Source of the DNA: DATAWZ01 sp036266975
GTDB taxonomy: Bacteria > Actinomycetota > Thermoleophilia > Solirubrobacterales > Solirubrobacteraceae
Assembly (NCBI GenBank): GCA_036266975.1
Contig: DATAWZ010000157.1
Location: forward strand, 1 to 64,000
Direction: 5' to 3'
DNA: 64,000 bases
The notes below the pieces were generated by a model. It saw only the letters and a program-made list of their open reading frames with translations. It had not been told where the DNA came from and did no database searches. Within the stretch, counting starts at the first letter, position 1. Every line of letters begins with the position of its first letter. The position numbers and the translations under genes are program-made. Shown piece after piece: positions 15,862-23,841 of this stretch.

Positions 15862-17775
15862 ATGGCTAGGCTTCGGCGCCACGGACTTCAACGGGTCCTG
15901 GGTGTCAACGCCCTCTTCTCGACCGCCTACGGGAACGTCGGGTCATCGATCTACTACGCGCTGGGGCTGGTCGCCTCCTACGCGCTGGGCCTGACCCCGG
16001 TCGTCTTCGTCATCAGCGGGGCGATCTTCTACCTCACCGCCGCCACCTACGCCGAGGCGACCGCGATGTATCCCGAGGCGGGCGGCTCCTCGAGCTTTGC
16101 TCGGCACGCGTTCAACGAGGGGTGGTCGTTCTTCGCGGCGTGGGCCCAGATGCTCAACTACGTGATCACGATCGCCATCTCGGCGTTCTTCGTGCCGCAC
16201 TACCTCGGCGGGCTGTTCTGGGGCGCCCTGCGCCACGGGCCCGGCGACGTCTTCTTCGGCATGGGCGTGATCATCTTCCTGTCCCTGCTGAACGTGGTCG
16301 GGGTCAAGGAGGCGGCGCGGCTGAACATCGCGCTGGCCATCACCGACTTCGGGACCCAGCTGCTGCTCGTGATCATCGGGATCGCTCTGGTGCTCTCACC
16401 CCACACGCTGGTCGACAACGTCCACTTCGGCGTCGCGCCCAGCCTGCGGAACCTGCTCGTGGCCATCCCGGTCTGCATGATCGCCTACACCGGCATCGAG
16501 ACGATCTCCAACATGGCCGAAGAGGCCAAGGACGAGTCGCGAACGGTGCCCCGCGCCATCAAACGGGTTGTCGGCGCCGTGTTCATCATCTACGCGGCGC
16601 TGCCCGTGGTGGCGCTGTCGGCGCTGCCGGTCACCCGAGTGCACGGGCGCTACTCGACGCTGCTCGGGGTCGACGAGTCCAAGGGCGGGTACTCGGGCGA
16701 CCCGGTGCTCGGCATCGTCAAGCACCTGCACCTGGGGTCGCTCCAGCGTCCCGCGGAGATCTACGTCGGGCTGCTGGCGGCCACGATCCTGTTCATCGCC
16801 GCCAACGCCGGGATCATCGGCGTCTCCCGGCTGGTGTACTCGATGGGCCTGCACCGCCAGGTGCCCGACCGGCTGCGAGAGCTGCATCCGCGCTTCAACA
16901 CCCCCTGGATCGGGATCCTGCTGTTCGGCGCGGTGGCGTGCCTCACACTGATCCCCGGGCAGGCCACGTTCCTGGGCAACGTGTACGCCTTCGGCGCGAT
17001 GCTCTCGTTCACCATCGCGCATCTGGCCGTCATACGGCTGCGCGTCAAGGAGCCTGCGCACGAGCGACCGTATCGCGGCCCGGGGGTGCTGCGGGTCGCC
17101 GGGCGCCAGCTGCCGCTGTTCGCCATCGTCGGCGGCCTGGGCACCGCGCTCGCCTTCGTCACGGTCACCGCGCTGCATCTCTCGGTGGCGCTGTTCGGCT
17201 GCGGCTGGCTGGCCCTCGGGATGCTGATCTATGTGGCCTTCCGCCGGCGGCAGGGCCTGGACCTCACGACCACGGTGCGCGTGGAGACCCCGGCATCGGT
17301 CATCGAGCACGAGGTCGAATACCAGTCGATCCTGCTCGTCTACGAGAAGCAGGAGTTCGAAGAGGAGGCGCTGCGGACGTCGATCCGGTTGGCCTCCCAC
17401 GGGAAGCGAAACATTCACGTTCTCGTGCTCGTCGAGGTGCCCGCGTCACTGCCGATCACGGCGCCGCTGGCCGAGCACCAGCAGGCGGCGCTCAGCGTCA
17501 TCGAGACGGCGCGGATCAAGGGCGGGCGTCGTATCGACGGGCACGTCGAGCTCACCCGATCCGGCCAGGGCGGGCGGCGCGTCGTCGAGTATGCGCGGGC
17601 GATCCACGCGGCCGCGATCGTCATGCCCGTCGCCGCCCGACGCGGGGCCGCCCCGTTCTCGCACACCATTCAGACCGTGCTGCAGGAGCGGCCCTGCCGC
17701 GTGATCGTGACCTCTGCGCCGGTGACCAAGGGGGCTTCCAAGCTCACCGCGGTCCCCGCCGAAGGCCGGGCATGA
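15862..17775 (+). CDS. APC permease fused to a universal-stress (Usp) domain
   Basis: This 637-residue protein has about 12 hydrophobic segments over residues 1-460 of the amino acid-polyamine-organocation type (TAYGNVGSSIYYALGL near the start is the helix 1 substrate motif). A cytosolic tail from about 480 carries a UspA-like domain (EYQSILLVYEKQEFEEEALR ... AAAIVMPVAARRG). The Usp ATP motif G-x2-G-x9-GS/T is degenerate here. The fusion pattern is known for cation/amino-acid permeases, where the Usp domain is thought to sense nucleotides. The ATG at 15862 is preferred; its ribosome site is weak. The stop overlaps the next gene by ATGA. Confidence 0.85.
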   Translation: MARLRRHGLQRVLGVNALFSTAYGNVGSSIYYALGLVASYALGLTPVVFVISGAIFYLTAATYAEATAMYPEAGGSSSFARHAFNEGWSFFAAWAQMLNYVITIAISAFFVPHYLGGLFWGALRHGPGDVFFGMGVIIFLSLLNVVGVKEAARLNIALAITDFGTQLLLVIIGIALVLSPHTLVDNVHFGVAPSLRNLLVAIPVCMIAYTGIETISNMAEEAKDESRTVPRAIKRVVGAVFIIYAALPVVALSALPVTRVHGRYSTLLGVDESKGGYSGDPVLGIVKHLHLGSLQRPAEIYVGLLAATILFIAANAGIIGVSRLVYSMGLHRQVPDRLRELHPRFNTPWIGILLFGAVACLTLIPGQATFLGNVYAFGAMLSFTIAHLAVIRLRVKEPAHERPYRGPGVLRVAGRQLPLFAIVGGLGTALAFVTVTALHLSVALFGCGWLALGMLIYVAFRRRQGLDLTTTVRVETPASVIEHEVEYQSILLVYEKQEFEEEALRTSIRLASHGKRNIHVLVLVEVPASLPITAPLAEHQQAALSVIETARIKGGRRIDGHVELTRSGQGGRRVVEYARAIHAAAIVMPVAARRGAAPFSHTIQTVLQERPCRVIVTSAPVTKGASKLTAVPAEGRA

Positions 17776-18146
17776 TCGGCCGGAGGCCCGGAGGGGAGGC
17801 GGATGTGAGCCGGGAGCGCCTCGGCTGGCAGGACGCGCTGGAGTGGCTCGTCGAGCTCGCCGGAGCTCCTCGCGTGCGGCTCACGGTCCGCCGGGGGCAG
17901 CACGAGGTCGTGCGCACGCCGTGGGCGAGCCTGGATTGCCTGGAGGTCTCCGACGCGGAGTTCGCGACGACCATCGGGGGCAGCGTTGCCCGCGTGAGCG
18001 CGGACATGTTCCGTTACGCCATCGGCGAGAGCCGCGAGCACGGCATGTTTCGCAGCCTGGTGTGCACGCTCGGGGAGACGGTGCTCGCGATCGAGGTGAC
18101 CTGGTGGAGCGCGTACGCCGATGAACACAGCGTCGGCCGCGGATAA
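17772..18146 (+). CDS. Small hypothetical protein between two membrane genes
   Basis: This 124-residue acidic-to-neutral protein has no family that I recognise. Reading from ATG 17772 gives a short disordered start followed by a compact alpha/beta region (RERLGWQDALEWLVELAG, then strands around EVVRTPWASLDCLEV and ETVLAIEVTWW). The start overlaps the permease stop by ATGA, and its last 26 bases overlap the downstream gene. That packing strongly suggests co-translation with the Usp-fused permease. A cytosolic accessory of the permease is a guess. Confidence 0.6.
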   Translation: MIGRRPGGEADVSRERLGWQDALEWLVELAGAPRVRLTVRRGQHEVVRTPWASLDCLEVSDAEFATTIGGSVARVSADMFRYAIGESREHGMFRSLVCTLGETVLAIEVTWWSAYADEHSVGRG

Positions 18147-19221
18147 CGCTCACGGACATCGATCGGCACGCGTGGTGAGCGCCGAGAGCGCGCGCGGCGC
18201 GCGACGGCGCCATCCGGCGCGCGGTCGAATGGTGCTGTTCGCCCTGCTGCTCGTGGCGGCGGTCGTCCTGCTGATCCTGTTCGGCCATCCTGCATCGCTG
18301 TGGCGACGGGTGCGCAGGGGCAGCCCCGGCTGGCTGATCCTCTCCGTGGCGCTCGAGGGGTGCTCGATCGTCGGCTACATCGCCGCCTTCCGTCTGCTTG
18401 TCGCCGACGCCCCGGGCACCGGCTGGCGGTTCAGTGCGGCGGTCACGCTGGCCGGGATCGTCGCCACGAAGCTGATTGCCACCCTGGGAGCGGGCGGGAT
18501 CGCCCTGAACGTGTGGGCGCTGCGTGCGACCGGCATGCCCGGACGGGAGATCGCCACGCGGCTGGCGGCGTTCCTGGTGGCGCTCTACACGGTGTTCATG
18601 ATGATCCTGCTCGTCGTCGCCTTCGGCCTCTACCTCGGGCTGCTTCCGGGACCGGCGCCCCCGGAGCTCACCCTGATCCCCGGGCTGATCGCGCTCGGCG
18701 CGATCGGCGCCGGCGCGGCGACCCTTCGTGCCCCGCGGCGGGTCTCGCGGTTCGTGGGCCGGCTTGCGGCGGTGAGGGCCCCCGTGGGGTCGTTGGCGGG
18801 GCTGGCCGCAGGCGCGGTCGACTCCGTCGACGCCGGCGCCCGTCGCGCGTTCGCCGTTTCCCGGGAGCGGCCGGCGGCGATCGTCGGTGCGCTGAGCTAC
18901 TGGGGGCTGGACATGCTGGCGATGTGGGCCGCCCTGCACGCGTTCGGCTCCCCGCCGGCGTTCGCGGGAGTCCTCGTCAGCTATTTCGTCGCGCAGCTGC
19001 TGGGGGCGCTCCCGGTGCCCGGCGGCATCGGGGTCGTCGAGGGTGGGCTCGCCGGGAGCCTGATCGCCTTCGGCGCTCCGGGATCCCTGGCCCTCATCGG
19101 CGTCATCGCCTATCGGTTCATCTCCGAGTGGCTCCCCGCCGTGCCCGCCGTCTTCTCCTACGTGAGCCTCGTTCGCACCGTCGAGCGCCGGCGCGCCGAG
19201 CAGCCCGAAGGGGCCAGATAG
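18121..19221 (+). CDS. Lysylphosphatidylglycerol synthase-like membrane protein (UPF0104/YbhN type)
   Basis: This 366-residue integral membrane protein has about 7-8 helices. It has the family hallmark LPVPGGIGVVEGGLAG near residue 300 and the preceding VSYFVAQLLGALPVP. This is the flippase-like transmembrane half of MprF-type proteins without the aminoacyl-transferase domain. Stand-alone members are linked to lipid or isoprenoid transport, mostly uncharacterised. A basic N-terminal extension of about 35 residues precedes the first helix, so the real start may be internal (for example the Met before VLFALLLVAAVV). It is the last gene of the run that starts with the permease. Confidence 0.8.
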   Translation: MNTASAADNAHGHRSARVVSAESARGARRRHPARGRMVLFALLLVAAVVLLILFGHPASLWRRVRRGSPGWLILSVALEGCSIVGYIAAFRLLVADAPGTGWRFSAAVTLAGIVATKLIATLGAGGIALNVWALRATGMPGREIATRLAAFLVALYTVFMMILLVVAFGLYLGLLPGPAPPELTLIPGLIALGAIGAGAATLRAPRRVSRFVGRLAAVRAPVGSLAGLAAGAVDSVDAGARRAFAVSRERPAAIVGALSYWGLDMLAMWAALHAFGSPPAFAGVLVSYFVAQLLGALPVPGGIGVVEGGLAGSLIAFGAPGSLALIGVIAYRFISEWLPAVPAVFSYVSLVRTVERRRAEQPEGAR

Positions 19222-19266
19222 CTTGCGGACCGCGCACGCGTCCGTTACCCTTCGTGGTGACAGAAG

Positions 19267-19401
19267 ATGAAATTGATGACGGCGATCTTCAACACACGAA
19301 TTCCGCGGCCTGAGGTGACGAGCACGACGCTGCTCGCGCCCACACGCGCCCAGCTTGCGGCCAAGCGCGTGGCCGTCCTCGCCCGGAGGTTCGTTCGCTG
19401 A
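19267..19401 (+). CDS. Putative 44-residue basic protein with its own terminator
   Basis: An ATG frame of 44 codons gives MKLMTAIFNTRIPRPEV, then LLAPTRAQLAAKRVAVL and ends RRFVR. It lies in a noticeably less GC-rich patch and ends 26 bases before an excellent Rho-independent terminator. That makes a discrete transcript of about 200 bases between the LPG-synthase-like gene and the tRNA. The ribosome site is poor (AGAAG). I do not recognise the peptide. A small regulatory RNA that merely contains this frame is an equally good reading. Confidence 0.4.
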   Translation: MKLMTAIFNTRIPRPEVTSTTLLAPTRAQLAAKRVAVLARRFVR

Positions 19402-19427
19402 AGATCGCGGACATACCGAGTAAAGCG

Positions 19428-19456
19428 AGGACGACCCACCGGGTCGTCCTTTTTTG
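19428..19456 (+). terminator. Rho-independent terminator
   Basis: A perfect 10-base stem AGGACGACCC / GGGTCGTCCT with loop ACC is followed by TTTTTG. It is the only textbook intrinsic terminator I found in the window and marks the end of the short 19.2-19.45 kb transcript. Confidence 0.92.
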
Positions 19457-19568
19457 TTGTTCACCCCAAAATGCCGAGGTGATGCGCCGTTTGAACACCA
19501 CGTGACGCGAAGTGACTTCTCTGACAGTGACGCCGGCTCGTGCCAGTCGGTCGGTCACGCACATACAC

Positions 19569-19656
19569 GCGGGTGTGGCGGAACCTGGGATACGCACTGG
19601 TCTTAGACACCGGCGGGCCTCGTCAGCCCATGGGGGTTCGAATCCCTCCACCCGCA
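19569..19656 (+). tRNA. tRNA-Leu (anticodon TAG)
   Basis: This is an 88-base class II tRNA. The acceptor pairs are GCGGGTG / CACCCGC with discriminator A. The anticodon stem CTGGT / ACCGG encloses loop CTTAGAC, giving TAG (reads CTA). A long variable arm has stem GGGC / GCCC, and the T arm has TTCGAAT. The D loop keeps GG. CCA is not encoded, as is common in actinobacteria. Confidence 0.95.
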
Positions 19657-19706
19657 TCGCTCTGCCGCCGAACGGCGGCCGTGGGCGTCGTCCGCCCAGC
19701 GAGGCG

Positions 19707-20066
19707 TCAGCCGATGACCTGGCCGCCCTGCTCGGCGATGACCTCGAGGACCGTCGCCGTGAGGTTCTGGCCCTGCTTCGCCTTGGCCAGCACCCCGATC
19801 AGGTTGTGCGCGCGCCCCTTGGGTTCGAGCGCGTACTTGGTGCCGTTGACCGTGAGCTTGAAGTAGACGTTGGCCTTGCCGGCCTGGGCGTTACCTCGCC
19901 GACCGGCGCGCGCGATCAGGTCGCCCTCGTGCCCCAGCAGCGTCAGCTGCCCGCCGGCGATCGTCATCGTGCCGCGCTGGTCCAGCACGCGCAGCCCCTC
20001 GCCGACCTTGACCGTTGCCTCGAGATCGGGCTCGACCGCCTCGTCCCTGAGAAACTGCTCGGACAT
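19707..20066 (-). CDS. Hypothetical protein with predicted beta-rich fold
   Basis: This 119-residue protein begins MSEQFLRDEAVEPDLEATVK. The centre looks like a succession of short strands (MTIAGGQLTLLGHEGDLIAR, NVYFKLTVNGTKYALEPKG), loosely similar to GRAM/PH-like proteins, though I cannot assign a family. No signal peptide or membrane segment is visible. The ATG at 20066 is preferred to the upstream frame start at 20093. It converges with the tRNA and is divergent from the lipoprotein gene with a gap of about 70 bases. Confidence 0.65.
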   Translation of the reverse strand: MSEQFLRDEAVEPDLEATVKVGEGLRVLDQRGTMTIAGGQLTLLGHEGDLIARAGRRGNAQAGKANVYFKLTVNGTKYALEPKGRAHNLIGVLAKAKQGQNLTATVLEVIAEQGGQVIG

Positions 20067-20134
20067 CACGCGCAGTCTACGCCCGCCGGTCAAGTGTCGA
20101 CGCCCGCGCGCGATCGGCGTAGGGTGTGCGCCCG

Positions 20135-20629
20135 ATGCGCCGCTCGATGGCCTCCGCCCCGCTTGCCGTGCTCGCCGCCCTGGCCATCAGCGCCTGCGGC
20201 AGCAGTCACCACGCCTCGGGGCCGACCCGCGCCCAGTACATCTCCAGCGCCGACGCGATCTGCTCGAACGCGCAGGGCCAGGTCACCCCACTGCTGCACA
20301 AGCTGGAGACCGGCGCGACGTCATTGAGTGCCAACTCCCGTCAGCTGGCGGCGACGGCCGAGAAGCTGCACACACTCGCGGCCGGCTACCTCGCGCGGCT
20401 GTCCGCGCTGCCGCGGCCGTCCGCTGACAAGACCGAGCTCGCGGGCATCGTCACACTCACCGACGAGGTGGTCAACACGATCGGGCAGGGCGCCTCGGCG
20501 CTCGCCGCGGGCAACACGGTTGCCGCTCTCGCCACGCTGGCCTCGGCCGAATCGGCGGCGAGCACGGCCGACAAGGCGCTCCACGCCTACGGCCTGACCT
20601 CCTGCGCGGCCGTCTTCGACGTCAGCTGA
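20135..20629 (+). CDS. Small lipoprotein, helical
   Basis: This 164-residue protein has a lipoprotein signal: basic MRRS, hydrophobic core APLAVLAALAIS and lipobox LAISAC-G, giving a lipidated Cys at about 19. The mature part is rich in Ala and predicted helix (TGATSLSANSRQLAATAEKL), with a Cys pair that could form a disulphide (AICSN and TSCAAV). This architecture occurs in many uncharacterised actinobacterial cell-envelope lipoproteins. The ATG at 20135 is better placed before the signal peptide than the GTG at 20126. Confidence 0.75.
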   Translation: MRRSMASAPLAVLAALAISACGSSHHASGPTRAQYISSADAICSNAQGQVTPLLHKLETGATSLSANSRQLAATAEKLHTLAAGYLARLSALPRPSADKTELAGIVTLTDEVVNTIGQGASALAAGNTVAALATLASAESAASTADKALHAYGLTSCAAVFDVS

Positions 20630-20677
20630 CACGCCGTGCCGCGGTCGGCCCGCTCGCCGATCGTGAGAGTGGTCTTA

Positions 20678-20706
20678 TTGACAGCGACCCTCGGATCGCA
20701 GATGAT
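20678..20706 (+). promoter_or_regulatory. Orphan sigma70-type promoter candidate
   Basis: TTGACA (20678-20683), a 17-base spacer and GATGAT (20701-20706) lie in the 256-base gap 20630-20885. No convincing coding frame follows on the plus strand; the open frames there look like composition artefacts. A small RNA antisense or 3' to the APH-like gene is possible. I see no terminator in the gap. Confidence 0.35.
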
Positions 20707-20885
20707 GGCCCGCGCAGGGCAGGGTTCGGGCATGTGGCACCAATTCACGAGGGGGCGTCAGCCAGCATCGGCGGCTGGCAGGATCAGTCGGTCAATCTCG
20801 TCTTGCTCATGGCGGTTTCGACCGCCGCGCAGGGGCCCGATCGGCCAATCGGCTTGAGCGGCGGCGCGGTCGCGACCTACCCCGG

Positions 20886-21812
20886 TCAACCCCCCGGCGA
20901 TCGCGCCGCCACGGGCCGGCACCAAGCCGGCCCGTGGCGTTCCAAGAAGGCAAGGGTCTCCGCCGCCCGGTCGCGCGCCGCGAGCGCGACCTCGCCGGCG
21001 CCGAGCGCGTAGACCCAGGCCAGGACTCGCTCGTGGTCCAGGGCGAGCTCGTCGGCGAGCTGGCGGCACCGTTCCAGGGCCCGGTCGATCGGGCGCTCGG
21101 TCACGCACCACATCGCCGCGTCGTAGGCGGCCTCTCCGAGCGCCGGATTGGGGTCGATCACCACGACGCCGCGCGCCGCCGAGCACAGCAGGTTCTTGGC
21201 CAGGAAGTCACCGTGGACGACGACCGGCCGTCCGTCGTCGCGCTCGCACAGCTCCAGCCCGAGCCGGCGGGCGGAGGCGAGCCGGCGCGAGCCGAGCAGA
21301 CCGCTGCGGTCCTCGCGGGCGCGATCGAAGCGCACGGTCGCCATCTCGCCGAGCGCCGGAAGCGCCGTCGGGCGGCTCCCGTTCCCCTCGCCATCGAGCC
21401 GGCGCAGCAGTCCCGCCACCTCGGCCGGCGCCAGGCCGTTGGCGCGCGTGCCCGGCAGGATCCGCTCGAGCAGCAGCGTACGCCCGCCGTCGTCCTCGGC
21501 GAGCAGCCGCGGCGCCGGCCCGCCGTTCCAGAAGCGCAGCACGGCGGCTTCCGGCTCAGACCAGCGCGACCACGGCGGCGCGAGCTTGCACACGACCGCG
21601 TCGCCGCTGCGCTCCCCGGCCGCGACCACGCTCACGGCGCCGCCGAGCATCGCCTCGCGGGCCTGGAAGCCCCACAGCACGCTGTAGCGCTGCAGGCGCT
21701 CGGGCAGCCCGTCGATCCACTGCGCGGCGGTCTGGCCGTGCATGCGCGTCCAGCGGGCACGGTTCTCCTCGCTGACCAGCGCGGCACCGATGTTGCTCCC
21801 CGTAGCGGCCAT
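20886..21812 (-). CDS. Aminoglycoside/hydroxyurea-type phosphotransferase family kinase
   Basis: This 308-residue protein belongs to the APH_6_hur (streptomycin 6-kinase) family. Motifs are the ATP-lysine strand DAVVCKLAPP, LLLERILPGTR, the catalytic loop VVVHGDFLAKNLL and the metal Asp in VVVIDPNPALGEAAYD. Family members phosphorylate streptomycin or hydroxyurea, but many environmental homologues have unknown metabolic substrates. The ATG at 21812 is 32 bases downstream of the glxD stop, so it is probably the last gene of the glx operon. That placement argues for a metabolic rather than a resistance role; this is inference. Confidence 0.8.
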   Translation of the reverse strand: MAATGSNIGAALVSEENRARWTRMHGQTAAQWIDGLPERLQRYSVLWGFQAREAMLGGAVSVVAAGERSGDAVVCKLAPPWSRWSEPEAAVLRFWNGGPAPRLLAEDDGGRTLLLERILPGTRANGLAPAEVAGLLRRLDGEGNGSRPTALPALGEMATVRFDRAREDRSGLLGSRRLASARRLGLELCERDDGRPVVVHGDFLAKNLLCSAARGVVVIDPNPALGEAAYDAAMWCVTERPIDRALERCRQLADELALDHERVLAWVYALGAGEVALAARDRAAETLAFLERHGPAWCRPVAARSPGG

Positions 21813-21844
21813 CGAGCGAGGATAGGGCGGCGCGCGGCGGTGCG

Positions 21845-23143
21845 TCAGGGCGCAAGACCGGGAATCCAGCTCGTGCCCGCCAGCGGCACGCGGGCCATCG
21901 CCGCCGCCTCGACCGTGAGCGCGACGAGGTCCTCCGGCTCGAGGTTGTGCAGGTGCGACTTGCCGCACGCCCGCGCGACCGTCTGGGCCTCGAGCGTGAG
22001 CGTGCGCAGGTAATTGGCCAGCCGCCTTCCGCCTTCGCGCGGGTCCAGGCGCGCGGCGAGCTCGGGGTCCTGAGTGGCGATCCCCGCCGGGTCACGGCCC
22101 TCGTGCCAGTCGTCGTAGCAGCCCGCGGCCGACCCGATCGCTCGGTACTCGGAGTCGTACTCGGGGGCGTTGTCGCCGAGGGCGATCAGCGCCGCCACGC
22201 CGATCGAGACCGCGTCGGCGCCGAGCGCCAACGCCTTGGCCACGTCGCCCCCGGTGCGGATCCCACCCGAGACGATGAGCTGGACCTCGCGGTGCAGCCC
22301 GAGGTCGACCAGCGATTCCACGGCCTGCGGGATCGCGGCGAGGATCGGGATGCCGACGTGTTCGATGAAGATCTCCTGACTGGCCGCCGTGCCCCCCTGC
22401 ATGCCGTCGAGCACGATCGCGTCGGCGCCCGCTTTGACCGCGAGCGCAACGTCGTAGTACGTGCGGCTGGCGCCGATCTTGACGTAGATCGGCACGCGCC
22501 AGTCGGTGATCTCGCGCAACTCCTCGATCTTGATCTCCAGATCGTCTGGTCCGGTCCAGTCCGGGTGCCGGCAGGCGCTTCGCTGGTCGATCCCGGGGGG
22601 CAGATCGCGCATCTCGGCGACCCGCGGGGAGATCTTCTGTCCCAGCAACATGCCTCCGCCACCGGGTTTGGCGCCCTGGCCGATGACGATCTCGATCGCG
22701 TCAGCACGGCGCAGGTCGTCGGGGTTCATCCCGTAGCGGGAGGGGAGCAGCTGGTAGACGAGCGTGCGCGAGTGCTCGCGCTCCTCCGGCGTCATCCCGC
22801 CGTCACCGGTGGTGGTACTCGTTCCCACCGCGGTCGCGCCCAAGCCGAGCGCCTGCTTGGCCGGCGCCGATAGTGCGCCAAAGCTCATGCCGGCGATCGT
22901 GATCGGGATGTCCAGATGCACCGGCTCGCGGGCGGCGCGCGTGCCGATCACCACGTCGGTCGCGCAGCGCTCGCGGTACCCCTCCAGCGGATAGCGTGAA
23001 ACGCTCGCGCCGAGGAACAGCAGGTCGTCGAAGTGGGGCACGCGCCGCTTGGCCCCGAAGCCACGGATGTCGTAGATCCCCTCGCGCGCGGCACGCTGGA
23101 TCTCGGCGATCGTCTCGCGATCGAACGTGGCCGACTCGCGCAC
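21845..23143 (-). CDS. glxD: Glutamate synthase-like FMN subunit (GlxD / N-methylglutamate synthase subunit C type)
   Basis: This 432-residue FMN (beta/alpha)8 barrel corresponds to the central domain of GltB. Key stretches are GTSTTTGDGGMTPEE, IGQGAKPGGGGMLLGQKI, AIVLDGMQGGTAAS and LIVSGGIRTGGDVAKALALG. The cysteine cluster that binds 3Fe-4S in GltB is not evident (CYDDWHEGRDPAGIATQ keeps one Cys). In methylotrophs the paralogous three-subunit enzyme makes N-methylglutamate from methylamine and glutamate. The GTG start overlaps the glxC stop by one base. With glxB and glxC it forms a split glutamate synthase. Confidence 0.9.
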   Translation of the reverse strand: MRESATFDRETIAEIQRAAREGIYDIRGFGAKRRVPHFDDLLFLGASVSRYPLEGYRERCATDVVIGTRAAREPVHLDIPITIAGMSFGALSAPAKQALGLGATAVGTSTTTGDGGMTPEEREHSRTLVYQLLPSRYGMNPDDLRRADAIEIVIGQGAKPGGGGMLLGQKISPRVAEMRDLPPGIDQRSACRHPDWTGPDDLEIKIEELREITDWRVPIYVKIGASRTYYDVALAVKAGADAIVLDGMQGGTAASQEIFIEHVGIPILAAIPQAVESLVDLGLHREVQLIVSGGIRTGGDVAKALALGADAVSIGVAALIALGDNAPEYDSEYRAIGSAAGCYDDWHEGRDPAGIATQDPELAARLDPREGGRRLANYLRTLTLEAQTVARACGKSHLHNLEPEDLVALTVEAAAMARVPLAGTSWIPGLAP

Positions 23144-23841
23144 TAATACGTCCCGAGGTTGTCGACGTGGAAGTGGTAGAGCTGGCGCGCCGAGCCGTAG
23201 CGGCGAAACTCCGAGGGGTCGACATCGTCGATGCCCGCGCGCGAGAGCAAGCCGCGGACCTGCGCGAGGTGCAGCTCGCCCATCTCCTTCTCCACGCAGT
23301 CGGCCCCCAGCGACGCCACCGCTCCGCGCACGTAGAGCCGCGCCTCATAGAGCGAGTCGCCGAGTGCATCGCCGGCGTCGCCGCACACGAGCAGGCACCC
23401 GGACTGCGCCATGAAGGCGCTCATGTGCCCCACCGAGCCGCGCACGACGATGTCGGCGCCCTTGAGCGAGATCGCGCACCGCGCCGAGGCGTGACCGTGG
23501 ACCACGAGCAGCCCGCCGTGGGCGCTCGCGCCGGCGGACTGGCTGGCGCTGCCCTTCACGATCACCGTCCCGGACATCATGTTCTCGGCCACGCCGACGC
23601 CGCAGTTGCCGTACACGCGCACGGTCGCCTGCTGGTTCATACCCGCGCAGTAGTAGCCGACGTGCCCGTGGATCTCGACCTCGTAGGGCGCGTCGATGCC
23701 GACCGCGATCGCGTGGCGGCCACCGGGGTTCGTCACGGCGAGCCGAACCGCCTCGGGCCGGTGCAGGTGGGCGTTCAGATCCCGGACCGTCTCGCGGTCC
23801 AGGTCGTACAGGCGGGTCGATGTCTCAGGCGCGGCGCTCAC
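23143..23841 (-). CDS. glxC: Glutamate synthase-like GXGXG subunit (GlxC / MgsB type)
   Basis: This 232-residue right-handed beta-helix corresponds to the C-terminal GXGXG domain of GltB. The repeats are visible as HGHVGYYCAG, YGNCGVGVAENMMSG, KGSASQSAGASAHGG and RGSVGHMSAF. The domain is structural and spaces the amidotransferase and FMN parts. The GTG at 23841 overlaps the glxB stop by GTGA; the longer frame to 23895 would overlap it needlessly. It is the middle gene of glxBCD. Confidence 0.9.
   Translation of the reverse strand: MSAAPETSTRLYDLDRETVRDLNAHLHRPEAVRLAVTNPGGRHAIAVGIDAPYEVEIHGHVGYYCAGMNQQATVRVYGNCGVGVAENMMSGTVIVKGSASQSAGASAHGGLLVVHGHASARCAISLKGADIVVRGSVGHMSAFMAQSGCLLVCGDAGDALGDSLYEARLYVRGAVASLGADCVEKEMGELHLAQVRGLLSRAGIDDVDPSEFRRYGSARQLYHFHVDNLGTY

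Noticed and set aside
19222..19456. tmRNA or 6S-like RNA
   Set aside because: There is no tRNA-like acceptor end or tag-peptide ending in Ala-Ala, and the length is too short; only the terminator is clear.
20886..21812. Streptomycin resistance gene
   Set aside because: The family match is sound, but operon position and the breadth of the family make a resistance claim unsupported.
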